Shown one piece after another: positions 42,965-55,005 of a DNA stretch of 64,000 nucleotides (positions within the stretch are counted from its first letter, which is position 1; each line of letters begins with the position of its first letter). This DNA is from Rhyacophila brunnea (taxonomy: Eukaryota > Arthropoda > Insecta > Trichoptera > Rhyacophilidae). A model generated the notes under the pieces. The model did no database searches and was not told the origin of the DNA. It saw only the letters and a program-made list of their open reading frames with translations. The stretch is from positions 1,054,001 to 1,118,000 of the forward strand of contig JAGYXB010000160.1 in assembly GCA_022495005.1 (NCBI GenBank), written 5' to 3'. The position numbers were made by a program, and so were the translations under genes.

Positions 42965-43726
42965 CAGTGTTGCCATATTTTGAAAGTGGTATTATAGTAC
43001 AGTGCCTTCAAAATTATAGTATTTCGGCCAAAAATATAGTACGCGTTGAGTGACCAATAATTTTCTGCATTTTCAAAAAATTAAACGTGGGGTACCTAAT
43101 TAACGTCTTGTTTTTTATAGACAAAATATCCATGAAGGGTAATTACCGTCTCGTTTTTTTAGACAAAATTCAAATGTTAAGTCAGTGGTTTCAAAACTTT
43201 ATGCTACTACGCCTCCCTTTAAAAAAATCTAATCTAGGCGCCTCCCCCCCCCTTATTTCATTAAATAATACAGACACCTTTTTAAAAGGTCAACAATACC
43301 TACTTACAAATAAAAAATTTAAAAAAAATAAACAAGGTTTTACTACTTTATATTGCATTAATTTTTGACGAATGTGCTTGTTTATTAGCACAATCAATTT
43401 CAATAGTAGTCAATCTAAATTCATCGTCGTTCATTGACAAATGGATTCTATCATGGACCTCACATCCCGAAGCGGACCCTCCGATTCAACCATATATTTA
43501 AAATATTTAATAGCTCCCAAACAAAGCAGCGACTTTTTTTTGGATTATTTATTTTTTTGCTTCTAACGGATTATTTTGGGGTTGTTTTTCTTATATTGGC
43601 AACTTTTTTTCCGATTTCTCAAAATTATAGTATTTTGGGCGTACTATACCTGTTTTATATCGTACATAGTACACTGACGAAAATTATAGTACAAATACTA
43701 TAATTATAGTACGGTTGGCAACACTG
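42965..43726. mobile_element. hAT element with CAGTGTTGCCA ends, copy 1
   Basis: 762 bp, flanked by a perfect ATGAGTGG duplication (42957-42964 and 43727-43734). The ends are CAGTGTTGCCA and TTGGCAACACTG. Multiple ATTATAGTA/TATAGTAC motifs in both orientations crowd the two ends, likely subterminal transposase sites. A second hAT-like terminus, CAGTGGTTTCAAAAC, occurs inside at 43182, without a visible partner. No transposase ORF. Confidence 0.92.
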
Positions 43727-43774
43727 ATGAGTGGACCTATCACTACCCCCACCTTTCGCAAGTCTTTCCTCTCA

Positions 43775-43813
43775 CCCCGCTTCATCTCGCGGGTCTTCTT
43801 ATGCTGGTAGGGC
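43775..43813 (-). repeat. Right arm of the 39-bp inverted repeat
   Basis: CCCCGCTTCATCTCGCGGG followed by TCTTCTTATGCTGGTAGGGC, inverted relative to 41782-41820 with 38 of 39 identities. Confidence 0.85.
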
Positions 43814-44605
43814 TCCTTAGAAACGGACCTGCGCAGAAGCACACTCACTTTCGTGCGTATACAGTAGGTGTGTAAACACTGCGTATGTGTGTGTGAAAAG
43901 GCTGTTTTACTCGATACAATTAATAATATTCACAGTTTTACAATGAATACCCCATCTCGATCGGGGTAATTACAAAAAACCTTTACAAAGACAAACACAA
44001 GAAATTATTGTTTTTAATGTGATCGAATATTGAAAACTGATGAAAAAATAGTACAATTATTATAATGATAAGTAGATATATTATAATATATTTTTATAGA
44101 AAATGATTTTCACACTATGCCTTTTATTACAACTTTACTTAAAATCCCAATTAAAAGACATTATTTGAAAATTATAAAAAATGTGATGGGTCATCGATAT
44201 ATTTAATATGTACCTACCTATACTGTTCACTTCTACTTATTAAGTCATAATTTGTGTTCTAATTATTTAATTAATAATTACCTGCAGCAATATAATCAGT
44301 TAATGTGGGTTTAATGATGTATTTCCTTCCAAACTCAATAATTACTCAGTATTTAACCTAAATATCATTAAGTTGGTAGGTACTAATAATTAAGAGGTGA
44401 AATTATTTTTAATTTATTTGTTTTGTTAATAATCAAATAATAAATTGAGCTTCTATGTGAATTGCTGAGAATAGAATTATTGTAATAAATAAAAACCTAA
44501 TTTCGCCGGATTAGTTTTCTCAAAAAATGACAACAAAAAAAAAACACAAAAAATCTTCTACGACTAAAGCGACTTTCTGTTTATCGCCGAGATCTTGTTG
44601 TGGAC
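43814..44605. other. No recognisable gene
   Basis: AT-rich. A stretch near 44205-44400 resembles 45230-45360 (ACCTAAATATCATTAAGT, GGTAGGTACT), suggesting a local duplication around the second hAT element. No coding sequence. Confidence 0.45.
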
Positions 44606-45077
44606 CAGTGTTGCCAACCGTACAATAATTATAGTATTTGTAGTTAATTTTGGTCCGCGTACTATGTACGATATAAAACAGGTATAGTACGCCCAAAATA
44701 CTAAATTTTGAATAACGGAAAAAATATGTAAAAATACTAAAATTTCGATATATTTCCGTTCGATAAATTGTCCAAAGTACTATAATCTCGCAATATGAGA
44801 AGATTTGGGGGAAAAATGCTCGAAAAACGTAAAAAAATCCCTTGACTTTGGTTTGAAATGAAATTTCTTGAATTCTTCAGTAAGAATTTTTGGTCGGAAG
44901 AGGTACGTAAATAAAAAGGGGTCTCGGTGTTTCTCAAATTCTCCGTTATTTTTTTCAAGAGAAACTAAAAACCTACAAATTTTTAACAGATGTCAACGCG
45001 TACTATACTTTTTACCCAAAAACTATAATTTTGGAGGCTTTGTACTATAATTCCACTTTGAAAAGATAGCATCACTG
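44606..45077. mobile_element. hAT element with CAGTGTTGCCA ends, copy 2
   Basis: 472 bp. The left end CAGTGTTGCCAACCGTAC matches the right end of copy 1 inverted, including GTACGATATAAAACAGG about 60 bp in. The right end is GATAGCATCACTG. TTGTGGAC before the left end and TGTGGAC after the right end fit an 8-bp duplication with one base lost. No ORF of interest. Confidence 0.8.
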
Positions 45078-45399
45078 TGTGGACAGTAGTTTAATAATCT
45101 ATTCATATTGAAAGTAACTTTGAAATTTTCTACGTGTAATACGGGGTGTTTCCTTATTAGAAGCTCGTGTACTGGCCGAAAATAGCCGAACACACTAATT
45201 ACAAACTTAACCCAATTAAAGACATTAAAAATCATCGATCCTACCTATGTGTTCACTTCTACTGTTAAGTCGACGACAGCATATTTCAGTGTTTTAATCG
45301 TTTTAACCTAAATATCATTAAGTGGTAGGTACTCTAATGTTCATGTGGCCACCTAGTTAGTTGACAACAACACAAAAAATCTTCTACACTAAAGCACTT

Positions 45400-45560
45400 T
45401 CTGAGCAGGTCCAACGTCGCCTCTTCACTTTCAGCGTGATGAGAGGCTGCTTGGTGCGTTCTCTTATCTCTTCGTTGCTCCTAAAATCATACCACCCAGT
45501 ATTCGTCGCAAACATCTGTTTTCGAAGTTTAGTATACAGTTGCTCTGAGCCTTCATCCTT
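45400..45560 (-). pseudogene. RTE-like LINE fragment
   Basis: A near-identical partner of 26355-26510 on the same (minus) coding strand: LTLKVKRRR, NEEIRERTKQP and RCLRRIL-type codons. It lies just outside the transposon at 45700. Confidence 0.75.
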
Positions 45561-45597
45561 TTCAGTTTTTTTATGATAGTTTGGAATGACCCTTTTA

Positions 45598-47338
45598 ACA
45601 AAAACTTCTACGTAAGCCGCCTTTGAGAATTTGAAAATATATAAATTTACAATTTGTTGCCAAGATTTATTTACACGTACATACCTACAATGTGAAATCG
45701 GGGGTCTAGGATCATAAGGGCGAAACTACAAAAACACTGTACTGAGATAAATGGGAAAATAGGGTAAAATAGTTTTTATTGTTAAAAAAAACAATTTCAC
45801 ACTGTAAAAATACAAAAAAAAAAAATTAAAGCTTTTGTAACATATTCATAAGAGTAATGTAGAGCATCAATATCGTCATTTTAGACATTAGTTATATGGG
45901 AAAAAAATAAAATATAATTAATGGGAGACATTCGCCCTTTTGTCTCTCAAAATATTTTCAAATAAGGTTACTGGTAAATATTTGTTCATAATACAATATA
46001 GATAATACAAAACATAGGCGAAATATCTTTCATCAAATTCTATTCCTAAATCTAACTATATACATAATTTTGTTATGCATCTTCTTCATCCATGTTTTCC
46101 TAATTATTTTCAAGATTTGACAACTTTAAAGAATTGTAAAAATAATGATATTGTTCCTGAATAATGCCCATTGATATCTTTTTCGCAGTGAGGGAAAGTG
46201 CTGCGTTATATTTAGGCTGGAGTCGAAAAGATGAATGGTTAATTATTATGGTTTCTCTTCGTATGATTTGGAGCATTTTGAATGGCTCGTCAAATCCATA
46301 TTTTCTCCATCCGTATCAATCCGTATGAATCGTATAACACTTTCTCCATCCGCATCAATCTTCTTATTTTTATTCTTTTTATTTTTATTTTATTCTATAT
46401 TTCTTATATGCATTTTTGTAATTCAGAAAAATCAAGAAAATCTTGTTGATCCATCTCAGTTAGATTGTATTTTTGTCTGCCATCTGAACAGCAGAGTACC
46501 ATGCGGATGGATGGTATTTATATCAAAATGCTTTAGTTTTCGATTCTCGCATGAACGGAATCTCATTTCATTTGCGAGTGCCCGGATTTAAAGAACATTT
46601 ATTTTGATTAACTATCGGAATTTTTGGGAACGACTATGTTTTAAAATGAACATCTTGTGGTACCATCCGGTCTTTGTTTTTTAATATCGCCTAAAGACCA
46701 ATATGAATTCAACATTGTCTGCCGTACTGTTTAGGTAAAATTCTCATTACACTTTCTGGGACATTTAGAACAGTCTTTGGGCTTTAAATAACTTCCTTCA
46801 ATTTGCTTACCTGTAACTGAAACCCGTTTTCTGAATTCCGTTTTGTTTATTAGTTATATGTTTATTTCTTTTGCATTCGTACGGCTTAGCAATACGTGTT
46901 CGTTTACTATTTAACTCATCAAAAACACAATCTTATTTCTGAATTGCACATTATAGGACATCACCCACATCATTTCTTATTGTAATTTCTTCTGGGTAAC
47001 CATTACATTTTTCAAAAAACCGGTTGAGCTATTCAAACACGTAGTAATTCCTGAAATGCTGTAAATGAGTTTGTTCTACAGGAAATCGATGAATTAACTC
47101 ACTTTTATCTGTTTTCATAATATAATATTATGAAGTATATACCATGGTTAAATTCAGCATAATTATAATGGTGGTTCATGCGTAGGTTCTAATATATTTT
47201 CTACTGACAATAATAATTGTTCCGAATGTCCTGGTAATGGCTCAAATACAATCTCTTCAAAAAATCCTGTTTCACTATTCACGCACGAAGTAAATTTTGG
47301 GATGATGTGCACGTCTAAGAAAAGAAATAGTATTTTTA
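45598..47338. repeat. Tandem duplication, copy 1 (about 1742 bp)
   Basis: It begins ACAAAAACTTCTACG and is repeated from 47340 onward. It includes about 100 bp of flanking DNA, then the left terminus of the transposon at 45700 and its interior. TTTTAA microhomology is present at the junction. Confidence 0.92.
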
Positions 47339-48992
47339 AACAAAAACTTCTACGTAAGCCGCCTTTGAGAATTTGAAAATATATAAATTTACAATTTGTT
47401 GCCAAGATTTATTTACACGTACATACCTACAATGTGAAATCGGGGGTCTAGGATCATAAGGGCGAAACTACAAAAACACTGTACTGAGATAAATGGGAAA
47501 ATAGGGTAAAATAGTTTTTATTGTTAAAAAAAACAATTTCAACTGTAAAAATACAAAAAAAAAAAATTAAAGCTTTTGTAACATATTCATAAGAGTAATG
47601 TAGAGCATCAATATCGTCATTTTAGACATTAGTTAGTGGGAAAAAAATAAAATATAATTAATGGGAGACATTCGCCCTTTTGTCTCTCAAAATATTTTCA
47701 AATAAGGTTACTGGTAAATATTTGTTCATAATACAATATAGATAATACAAAACATAGGCGAAATATCTTTCATCAAATTCTATTCCTAAATCTAACTATA
47801 TACATAATTTTGTTATGCATCTTCTTCATCCATGTTTTCCTGCAACTTTAAAGAATTGTAAAAATAATGATATTGTTCCTGAATAATGCCCATTGATATC
47901 AGTGAGGGAAAGTGCTGCGTTATATTTAGGCTGGAGTCGAAAAGATGAATGGTTAATTATTATGGTTTCTCTTCGTATGATTTGGAGCATTTTGAATGGC
48001 TCGTCAAATCCATATTTTCTCCATCCGTTTCAATCCGTATGAATCGTATAACACTTTCTCCATCCGGCATTTTTGTAATTCAGAAAAATCAAGAAAATCT
48101 TGTTGATCCATCTCAGTTAGATTGTATTTTTGTCTGCCATCTGAACAGCAGAGTACCATGCGGATGGATGGTATTTATATCTGCTTTAGTTTTCGATTCT
48201 CGCATGAACGGAATCTCATTTCATTTGCGAGTGCCCGGATTTAAAGAACATTTATTTTGATTAACTATCGGAATTTTTGGGAACGACTATGTTTTAAAAT
48301 GAACATCTTGTGGTACCATCCGGTCTTTGTTTTTTAATATCGCCTAAAGACCAATATGAATTCAACATTGTCTGCCGTACTGTTTAGGTAAAATTCTCAT
48401 TACACTTTCTGGGACATTTAGAACAGTCTTTGGGCTTTAAATAACTTCCTTCAATTTGCTTACCTGTAACTGAAACCCGTTTTCTGAATTCCGTTTTGTT
48501 TATTAGTTATATGTTTATTTCTTTTGCATTCGTACGGCTTAGCAATACGTGTTCGTTTACTATTTAACTCATCAAAAACACAATCTTATTTCTGAATTGC
48601 ACATTATAGGACATCACCCACATCATTTCTTATTGTAATTTTTTCTGGGTAACCATTACATTTTTCAAAAAACCGGTTGAGCTATTCAAACACGTAGTAA
48701 TTCCTGAAATGCTGTAAATGAGTTTGTTCTACAGGAAATCGATGAATTAACTCACTTTTATCTGTTTTCATAATATAATATTATGAAGTATATACCATGG
48801 TTAAATTCAGCATAATTATAATGGTGGTTCATGCGTAGGTTCTAATATATTTTCTACTGACAATAATAATTGTTCCGAATGTCCTGGTAATGGCTCAAAT
48901 ACAATCTCTTCAAAAAATCCTGTTTCACTATTCACGCACGAAGTAAATTTTGGGATGATGTGCACGTCTAAGAAAAGAAATAGTATTTTTAA
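47339..48992. repeat. Tandem duplication, copy 2
   Basis: Matches copy 1 throughout but has several short deletions, among them 18-19 bp near 47832, 8 bp near 47898 and about 57 bp near 48067. It carries a second left terminus at about 47440. After 48992 the sequence continues into the unique right part of the transposon. Confidence 0.92.
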
Positions 48993-49300
48993 TACAAAAG
49001 ACAGATATTTTGAGTCCGGTTTTCTAAAAAAAATATAAAATATTAATTACATAATACATAATAGAGTTCAATTCTGTCTTTTATGATGAGTGAATATTCT
49101 GCATTATTTTCCATTAGTCATTTTGCTGGCCATCCTGGTAACGTATCAGGGAGAAACTCTTGAAAATATTATCTTGAGCTCTGCAACCACGAAGTAATTC
49201 CTAAGATGGTAATATGCATGTCTGAGAAAAAAAATCGTATTTTTAATACAATCAGCTAGTAGATAAAGCCATATCTGAACAAATGAACAATTCATTTTAA

Positions 49301-49452
49301 TATTTCATCAAGGTTAACTGTTTATCAGAGTTATTCTCCTTGAAATTATAATCATTCGTCGGTGTATTATCTGGTACATGATTTGAGTTCAAAACATTCA
49401 ATTCTTCGTCTTCCAATTCTGTATTTCGATCTTCAAAAACATGATTTATAAT
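49301..49452 (-). pseudogene. Exon-like block of the 45.7-50.0 kb transposon
   Basis: On the minus strand, TATACTTACAG is followed by an open stretch reading NHVFEDRNTELEDEELNVLN and then a Asn/Asp-rich end DNTPTNDYNFKENNSDKQ, stopping at TAA. It is acidic and low-complexity, as in the N-terminal regions of many transposases. An upstream donor ATGCAAA/GTAAGT at about 49553 could join to it, but the frames do not fit. Role unknown. Confidence 0.4.
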
Positions 49453-50234
49453 GATGCTGTAAGTATATAAATATTTAATCAGATTACATTTAAAAACAAT
49501 TTGACCGGTTAGGAGTCGAAATAATATAACTTAAATATACATAAGTAATTACTTACTTTGCATGCTTGTACGTTGGTTCTGTTTAAAGATATCCACAATC
49601 ATTACCTCTCCAAAACATTGTTGATATGCAAATATGAACCGATAACAAGTGTTTACTTAAGTCAAATTGACAACTTACGCCAAACTAAAAATTACGAAAC
49701 TTCTATAAACTAAACTTTATGTCAGTGACATAAAGGCGAAACGTCGCTTACGTCGAAGTGTCTTTGATTAATCGGCATTAATGTCAGAGTCACACAGGTG
49801 TAAGAGGACATTCACCCATATGACATTAAAATTCCATGTGGATTTGTAGATACGCCAAGTAATATCTGGCAAACCGCTATATGTACGAGTTTCTATTATG
49901 ATAGAACTGCGTTCTAGCAAGACAATGCAATATTTAGCTCAAAACAGCCATTTTTGTAGTTTCGCCCTTATGATCCTAGACCCCCGAAATATAGACCGAC
50001 TTATATATCAAGTATTCTACGTCACAACGCTGCATTCGCTGATACTGTTCCGTTACGTGCTCTTTGCGTGTAGATTTGTCATGGGAGATACTCCATCTCT
50101 GGCACTATTGAGATGAGTTAAAAGTTTTTTTTTTGTTTCTCCTCACAATACTTCTACATTCGAAATAATGCTCGTCGTCTGCTTCAGCAAAGTTTTAATA
50201 AAACTCCACACGTGAAATCGAACATGCATTGAAT

Positions 50235-51180
50235 TATTTATTTATTTATTTAAGAAAACAAAACATTGTGGACATAACAAATCTAAATTCAAGACGTACA
50301 CAACATGAGATTTACATTATAACAAATATTACCCTCACAAGAGAGAAGAAGAAAATATATAAAATAATAATAATATTAATAATATAAAAAAACTAAAATT
50401 AAAATAAAATTTAGAATACAAAATACATAGCACGTCACCGAAAATATCTACGTCTTTGGGGGGCGCATTAACTAGTCTTGCACCCCTCGATAATCGTGCC
50501 TGATAGGCTTGACACGAGGAAATGGTGCCGATCCAGAGTAAATCATGGCTGCGAGACCACGTAGGTAATTGACAGGTGCATGTAAATTCAAATTCATTAG
50601 GACACCAGGATTTGAAACCATCCTTCGCGATAACAGGCAAAAGTGTTTCAAGAGCAGAAGAGACCTACGAGATTCAAGAGAGTGAAAAGTAAGTATGCCT
50701 TGTAGAAAGGCAATCGGAAAATAATCATTTGAAAGGAAAATAGTTAGGTACCTACCCATATGTCTTAAAATAAAGACATCGAAGAAATTTCTTCTGGACG
50801 CGTTATAAAATAAGCTTATAGGAAACCTCATAAGGACACCAGATAATCGACCCATATTATTCAAGAATGCTACGCACTAATGAGACGTAGAGTGTACGTA
50901 AAACATTTGGATTCTTGAATGGGTTGGATTGCCGCATGATGAATCCTAGAAGCTTACTCGCACGTAGAGCTATAGCAGCTATATGCTAGAGAAAAGATAA
51001 TGAAAAAAATTATGCCAAGATCTTTCGCCTTAGATTGACGCTTTAATGAACTTTTTGACGTAATATAATTATGTTTAATCGGGGTTCTTGACCTAGAAAA
51101 AGTAATACAAAAACATTTGTCAGTTTATTAAATTCTAGTTTATTCTTTACTGACCAACTTTCAAGTAAACAGAGATTTCG
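50235..51180 (-). pseudogene. Jockey/CR1-like LINE 3' part (antisense)
   Basis: It starts with ATTTATTTATTTATTTAAG, an antisense AAATAAAT tail, and AAGACGTACACAACATGAG. Minus-strand translation gives SLVRSILE then a stop, GSIIWCPYEV, RVQKKFLRCLYFKTYG, then in another frame ESRRSLLLLKHFCL and VSNPGVLMNLNL. The same TLYVSLVRxIIEYGSIIW block occurs in the LINE at 5085-6345. Frames are broken. Confidence 0.8.
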
Positions 51181-51919
51181 CTGTAATATGCAACAGACCA
51201 AATCATTACGAATTATTATGGACGTGAGGAATGTAGTAGCGGTGAAAGTAAATGCGGGGGAGTGTTTTAGTTCCAGAAACGATCGTGGTGACGTAGAAGA
51301 CTTGATATAAAAGTTGCGCAGTAGATATATGATCGGTACATTCTGACGAAAATCATTTACTTATTAAAAAAATACATCTGAAATTATTTAGGTATAACGC
51401 TTTTTATTACCTACACGTTAATTATTAACTAAAAATAATAGTTATCTACTTAATACATTCCATACAGATTGGATATCAATATAACATACAATTTTATTTA
51501 CAACACAAAATGTAATTGCAGTAAAACAAATATTATGTTACTACTAGCTGCTACTAGACACTATTTGACAGCTCGCGGGGAACTATAAATAAAGATGGCG
51601 CCCGTGACGTTATCATATTTCAAAACAGTCGGATCTTTCATCTCAATTCTCAATATGTAAAAAAAAATGACGTACTCTATCTCGCTATAAAAGTTACCAT
51701 AGCCAAGAGAGTGGCTGTTAAAAGATAGCACTTTTTGACAGTTCAGACGGTTAACTTATTTACATAACTAACCGCCTGAATAGCTACGTTAAGTGATAAA
51801 TGCGATATATTTATCACAATTCATTCATTTTGGATGTTAAGTTATATGTTAGTGTATGTCCTGAGTGGCGGCGTTGAGTGTTTTGCGGAACTCAAACGTA
51901 TAACCGTATGTGAAAACGT
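51181..51919. other. No recognisable gene
   Basis: Unrecognised. One arm of the 82-bp hairpin element (ACTCAAACGTATAACCG) occurs at 51892-51908. GTTAACTTATTTAC and short GGCGG-containing pieces have no partner that I see. Confidence 0.35.
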
Positions 51920-52174
51920 TCATAGAACGGTGGACCAGTATTTTCCAAGCATCCTCCGATGATGCCAATTGCCAACAGTACCCATAAACCCAGTTAATTT
52001 GTCCTTATTTGGATTTTTAGGTATAATTTGTTCCACGTAAACTGACATGCCATTGTCATCATTTATGGCAGGCTCTCTACAATCCGTATTTCTGTCAAAC
52101 GCCTTCGTATTTAACTGACAAAACACTACTGTCAAATAGAGAAAAACAATAATTAATAATCATTTTAAACTCAT
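51920..52174 (-). pseudogene. Possible secreted peptide gene with an early stop
   Basis: From ATG at 52174 the minus frame reads MSLK, TGA, then a hydrophobic run LLIIVFLYLTVVFCQ, like a signal peptide, followed by a 65-residue polar part with NTKAFDRNTDCREPAINDD, KNPNKDKLTGFMGTVGNWHH and a basic end. The TGA at codon 5 (52160-52162) is one base from Trp. If read as Trp the product would have a textbook signal sequence and one Cys in the mature part. The final codons overlap the hairpin-element arm at 51890-51925, so the true C-terminus may be lost. I know no family for it. It may be a recently dead orphan gene or a chance frame. Confidence 0.4.
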
Positions 52175-52179
52175 TTTGT

Positions 52180-54880
52180 TTTATTACTTATATACGTATT
52201 TGGCTGTTAAATTTATATCGAATTATATTATTTTGTGTTTAAAATAAGTAAGAATTCGACATTAAATATTGTTCGACTGATTTGTGTATGAATAAGGAAA
52301 CGCTAAATTCATACGTGAGGTCTACTATCTGTAATAATAATTGCATAATGTGTTGTAATATTACAATAATATTACACAGTTTAATGGATTATATGTGAGG
52401 GTGTATGAATGATGATGATAGATTCTGAATGAGTCTGTATCTATTGGGTCTAACACTTAAGCGACGGAAAGCTATTAGAAGCCCGCTCACGCTCGCTATT
52501 GAGATGCAACTGAATGTTCTTTGTAACACCGTCTCTCATGATCCGTAATTGCTTATTGATGGTAACAATAACACTGGGGATTATGAGGTGGGTGAGGAGA
52601 TAAGGAATGGAATGGGAATATAGATGGCCCAACCATCAGCTATATTATATTAGTTGGAATCATGTTTTTTTTATATATTTTTTAAATTAAACAACTTTAT
52701 TACATGCGTTAATTATAATATCTACATGCCAGGGTCATTTGCGATTCGTCTCAAGAAATCAAAACAATAATTGAGATACCGAGTAAAAAGAACTAGTGCT
52801 ACCAAATATTATCGACAACAATATTCTAGATGTGGTGGTTGGGCCAATTATGGAGGCCCTCATTCCTTTTTTCTTACCTTATCAAAAATCCCAGTTATTG
52901 TCGTAAGGCCAGGCTACCAGCAATCACGGGTCATGAGACGACCGTCATTAAGTTGCATTTAGTTATTTCAAAACAGCGGACGCGCCTAGGCTTGTTAAAG
53001 CTAAGACCAGGGAACTCATAAATAATGGAAACTGAAATACCTAACTGGTAAGGAGTGGCAGGTAACCGATCTCGAGTAAGGAATAATTCGGGATAAGCTT
53101 AAACATGTGTCAAGAATACGTCATACGTCGAATACTGACAAATGCTCTCGGTTTATGCATTGACGCTCATTTAATATTGATGTATTACACACACTATTAC
53201 ACGTGCGTAATGCGTGTTTCATTTTCGTAGGACACTTACACATTCAAAACCGTGCATCAAAATGTAGTGTATTGAATATAGCATATCGGAATTACATTTA
53301 TTATCTGTTCTATGGCTAAGACTCGATCGCGCCGTAATCTGATACGATACGCGCGAAGCCGCGTTAACCACAGAGTGACTCATCCAAAACGGATTTGCTC
53401 GATTTTCATTGCGCAAAATCTGATATCGTTTGACCGAACGTCGCCTTTATCATCCATCCTAAACTTGTCTATTCCAAAACCCAAGTGAAACCGTGAGAGT
53501 GACATTCAGAACCATCCGTATACTAGTGCGTGAGTCCGTGAATATTGAACCAGCTCCAGCGCGTGCCAGCTCTCTCAACATAAAATGTCAGTGTCTGGCA
53601 TCCTGTTTAAACCCCCCCCCCTCCCACCAGATCCGTAATCCACCAGTATCTTCAAATAATTACTGTCCACTGCAAAAAGCGCAACCATGTGGTAAGAAAT
53701 AAAGATATAAGAAGCTGGACAAAACTGCTAGGTTTCCTGAAAACAAAAAAAAAACATCTAGAGTTTCGCGTTCCTGGAAAAAATCTGACATTTGACAATA
53801 CAATACATGTCATAATAGCATGTGCACACATAGCTGAGATTATTTTAGATTTAGAAGTTTTAAAACTAGTTGTGAGATGAAAAACTCTCACATACCACGT
53901 GAATTTTTGTAAACTAGAGAGATTATGAAAAATTCTGTATTTAAAGTTAGCAACGCTAAATAGAACCAAACAATATCATTTGGAGTTTTATTTAGTTTAT
54001 ATTAGAAGAAGATTATACAATTCGGTACTGTGATGGCAGACTGTTATAACTGCAGTTTTTTCAGTTTTTAAGTTTTCTTCCATAATAATATGTTTCAAAA
54101 TGTACATTCTTCGATGTGGCTAAATATTAGAGCAACAGCTTTATTGGTCACAAAGTGTTGTTAATAGATATCTGTATCTGACCAAATGTGAAAAAATTTA
54201 CATGACAAATAGATATAACTGCATAACAATAAAACTTCCAATCTTTTCAAGAAAAAAGGTTTGTGTTGGGCTATTAATTCCGCTTATTTTGATATTATAA
54301 AATACTTCTTAATATCTTCTTTTCAAATCGATTTCAAAACTTTGTTTTTGCTCTTCTGTAAAACTGTAAAAATATTATGTTTTAGGTTGGCGCTGATGTT
54401 GTCCACGTAATCTGTTTCAACGCGGCGGGAGCCTCAGAGGGACATTTTCAACTGAATACATTTTTTTTTATAAAACAATATTTATCAAACAAAATCCAAA
54501 GCGACAGAAATAATATCACAATAGGTACATAAATTATCCGTCCAATAATACCTTCCCAATAACAAATTAATTTAAAATTAATGAGGTTGGACATTATTAT
54601 TTCATACTACATCAGGGGCACTAAACTAATTATTTTAAAATATTAACAAAATACAAAATATGAAACAATCAATACTTAAAATAACATTAATATCAACAAA
54701 TATTTATGATTAGTCAAAATTTACAATAAAAAATATATAAAAAATAATAAAATAAACAATATTATCAATCTTTACAACAAAAAAAACAATTACAACCAAA
54801 ATATGAGTCAAAATTAAATAAAAATTAAAATAATAAATAATGCACAATATATAAAGTTATGTTATAACAATCCCAAATAT
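52180..54880. other. No recognisable gene
   Basis: 2.7 kb without supported genes. It has a C-run at 53612-53621, AACAATAAAT-rich sequence at 54600-54850, and several short frames without domains. No repeats with partners in the window were noticed. Confidence 0.35.
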
Positions 54881-54884
54881 TTAG

Positions 54885-55005
54885 GGCGGACGTGCTCAGC
54901 GTGGGTCAAAATGGAGCTTTTTTTTCTATTTTCAAAGCATGATCCTGGACATACCTTTAATGTTGTAGATAATCTATTTATATAATTTTGAAGCCTTATA
55001 CCATT
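54885..55005. repeat. Dispersed repeat fragment (partner of 2849-2970)
   Basis: GGGCGGACGTGCTCAGCG through GATCCTGGACATACC and TTTTGAAGCCTTA, as at 2849 and 28525. Confidence 0.7.

Larger units (their letters stand above)
45699..49988 (-). mobile_element. Decayed DNA transposon with 35-bp inverted ends
   Basis: The left end CGGGGGTCTAGGATCATAAG continues GGCGAAACTACAAAAA; the right end is the exact inverse at 49953-49988. AAAT borders both sides and could be a 4-bp duplication. Minus-strand exon-like blocks with splice-like AG/GT borders include DELNSKRTRIAKPYECKR, RVSVTGKQIEGSYLKPKDC, SKCPRKCNENF, then a stop and RQTMLNSYWSLGDIKKQ. I recognise these as the cysteine-rich N-terminal part of a large uncharacterised arthropod protein family, many of whose members look transposon-borne. 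Stops and frameshifts make it nonfunctional. It has an internal tandem duplication (45598-47338 / 47339-48992). The superfamily is unresolved. Confidence 0.65.

Noticed and set aside
43182..43260. Third nested hAT inside the element at 42965-43726
   Set aside because: Only a left-type end (CAGTGGTTTCAAAAC) is visible; no inverted right end or duplication.
46235..46591. 118-codon plus frame repeated at 47949-48260
   Set aside because: It recurs only because of the tandem duplication; the sensible protein blocks are on the minus strand.
52771..53969. Several 60-105 codon frames on both strands
   Set aside because: No domain, no conserved start or splice context, and mutual overlap.
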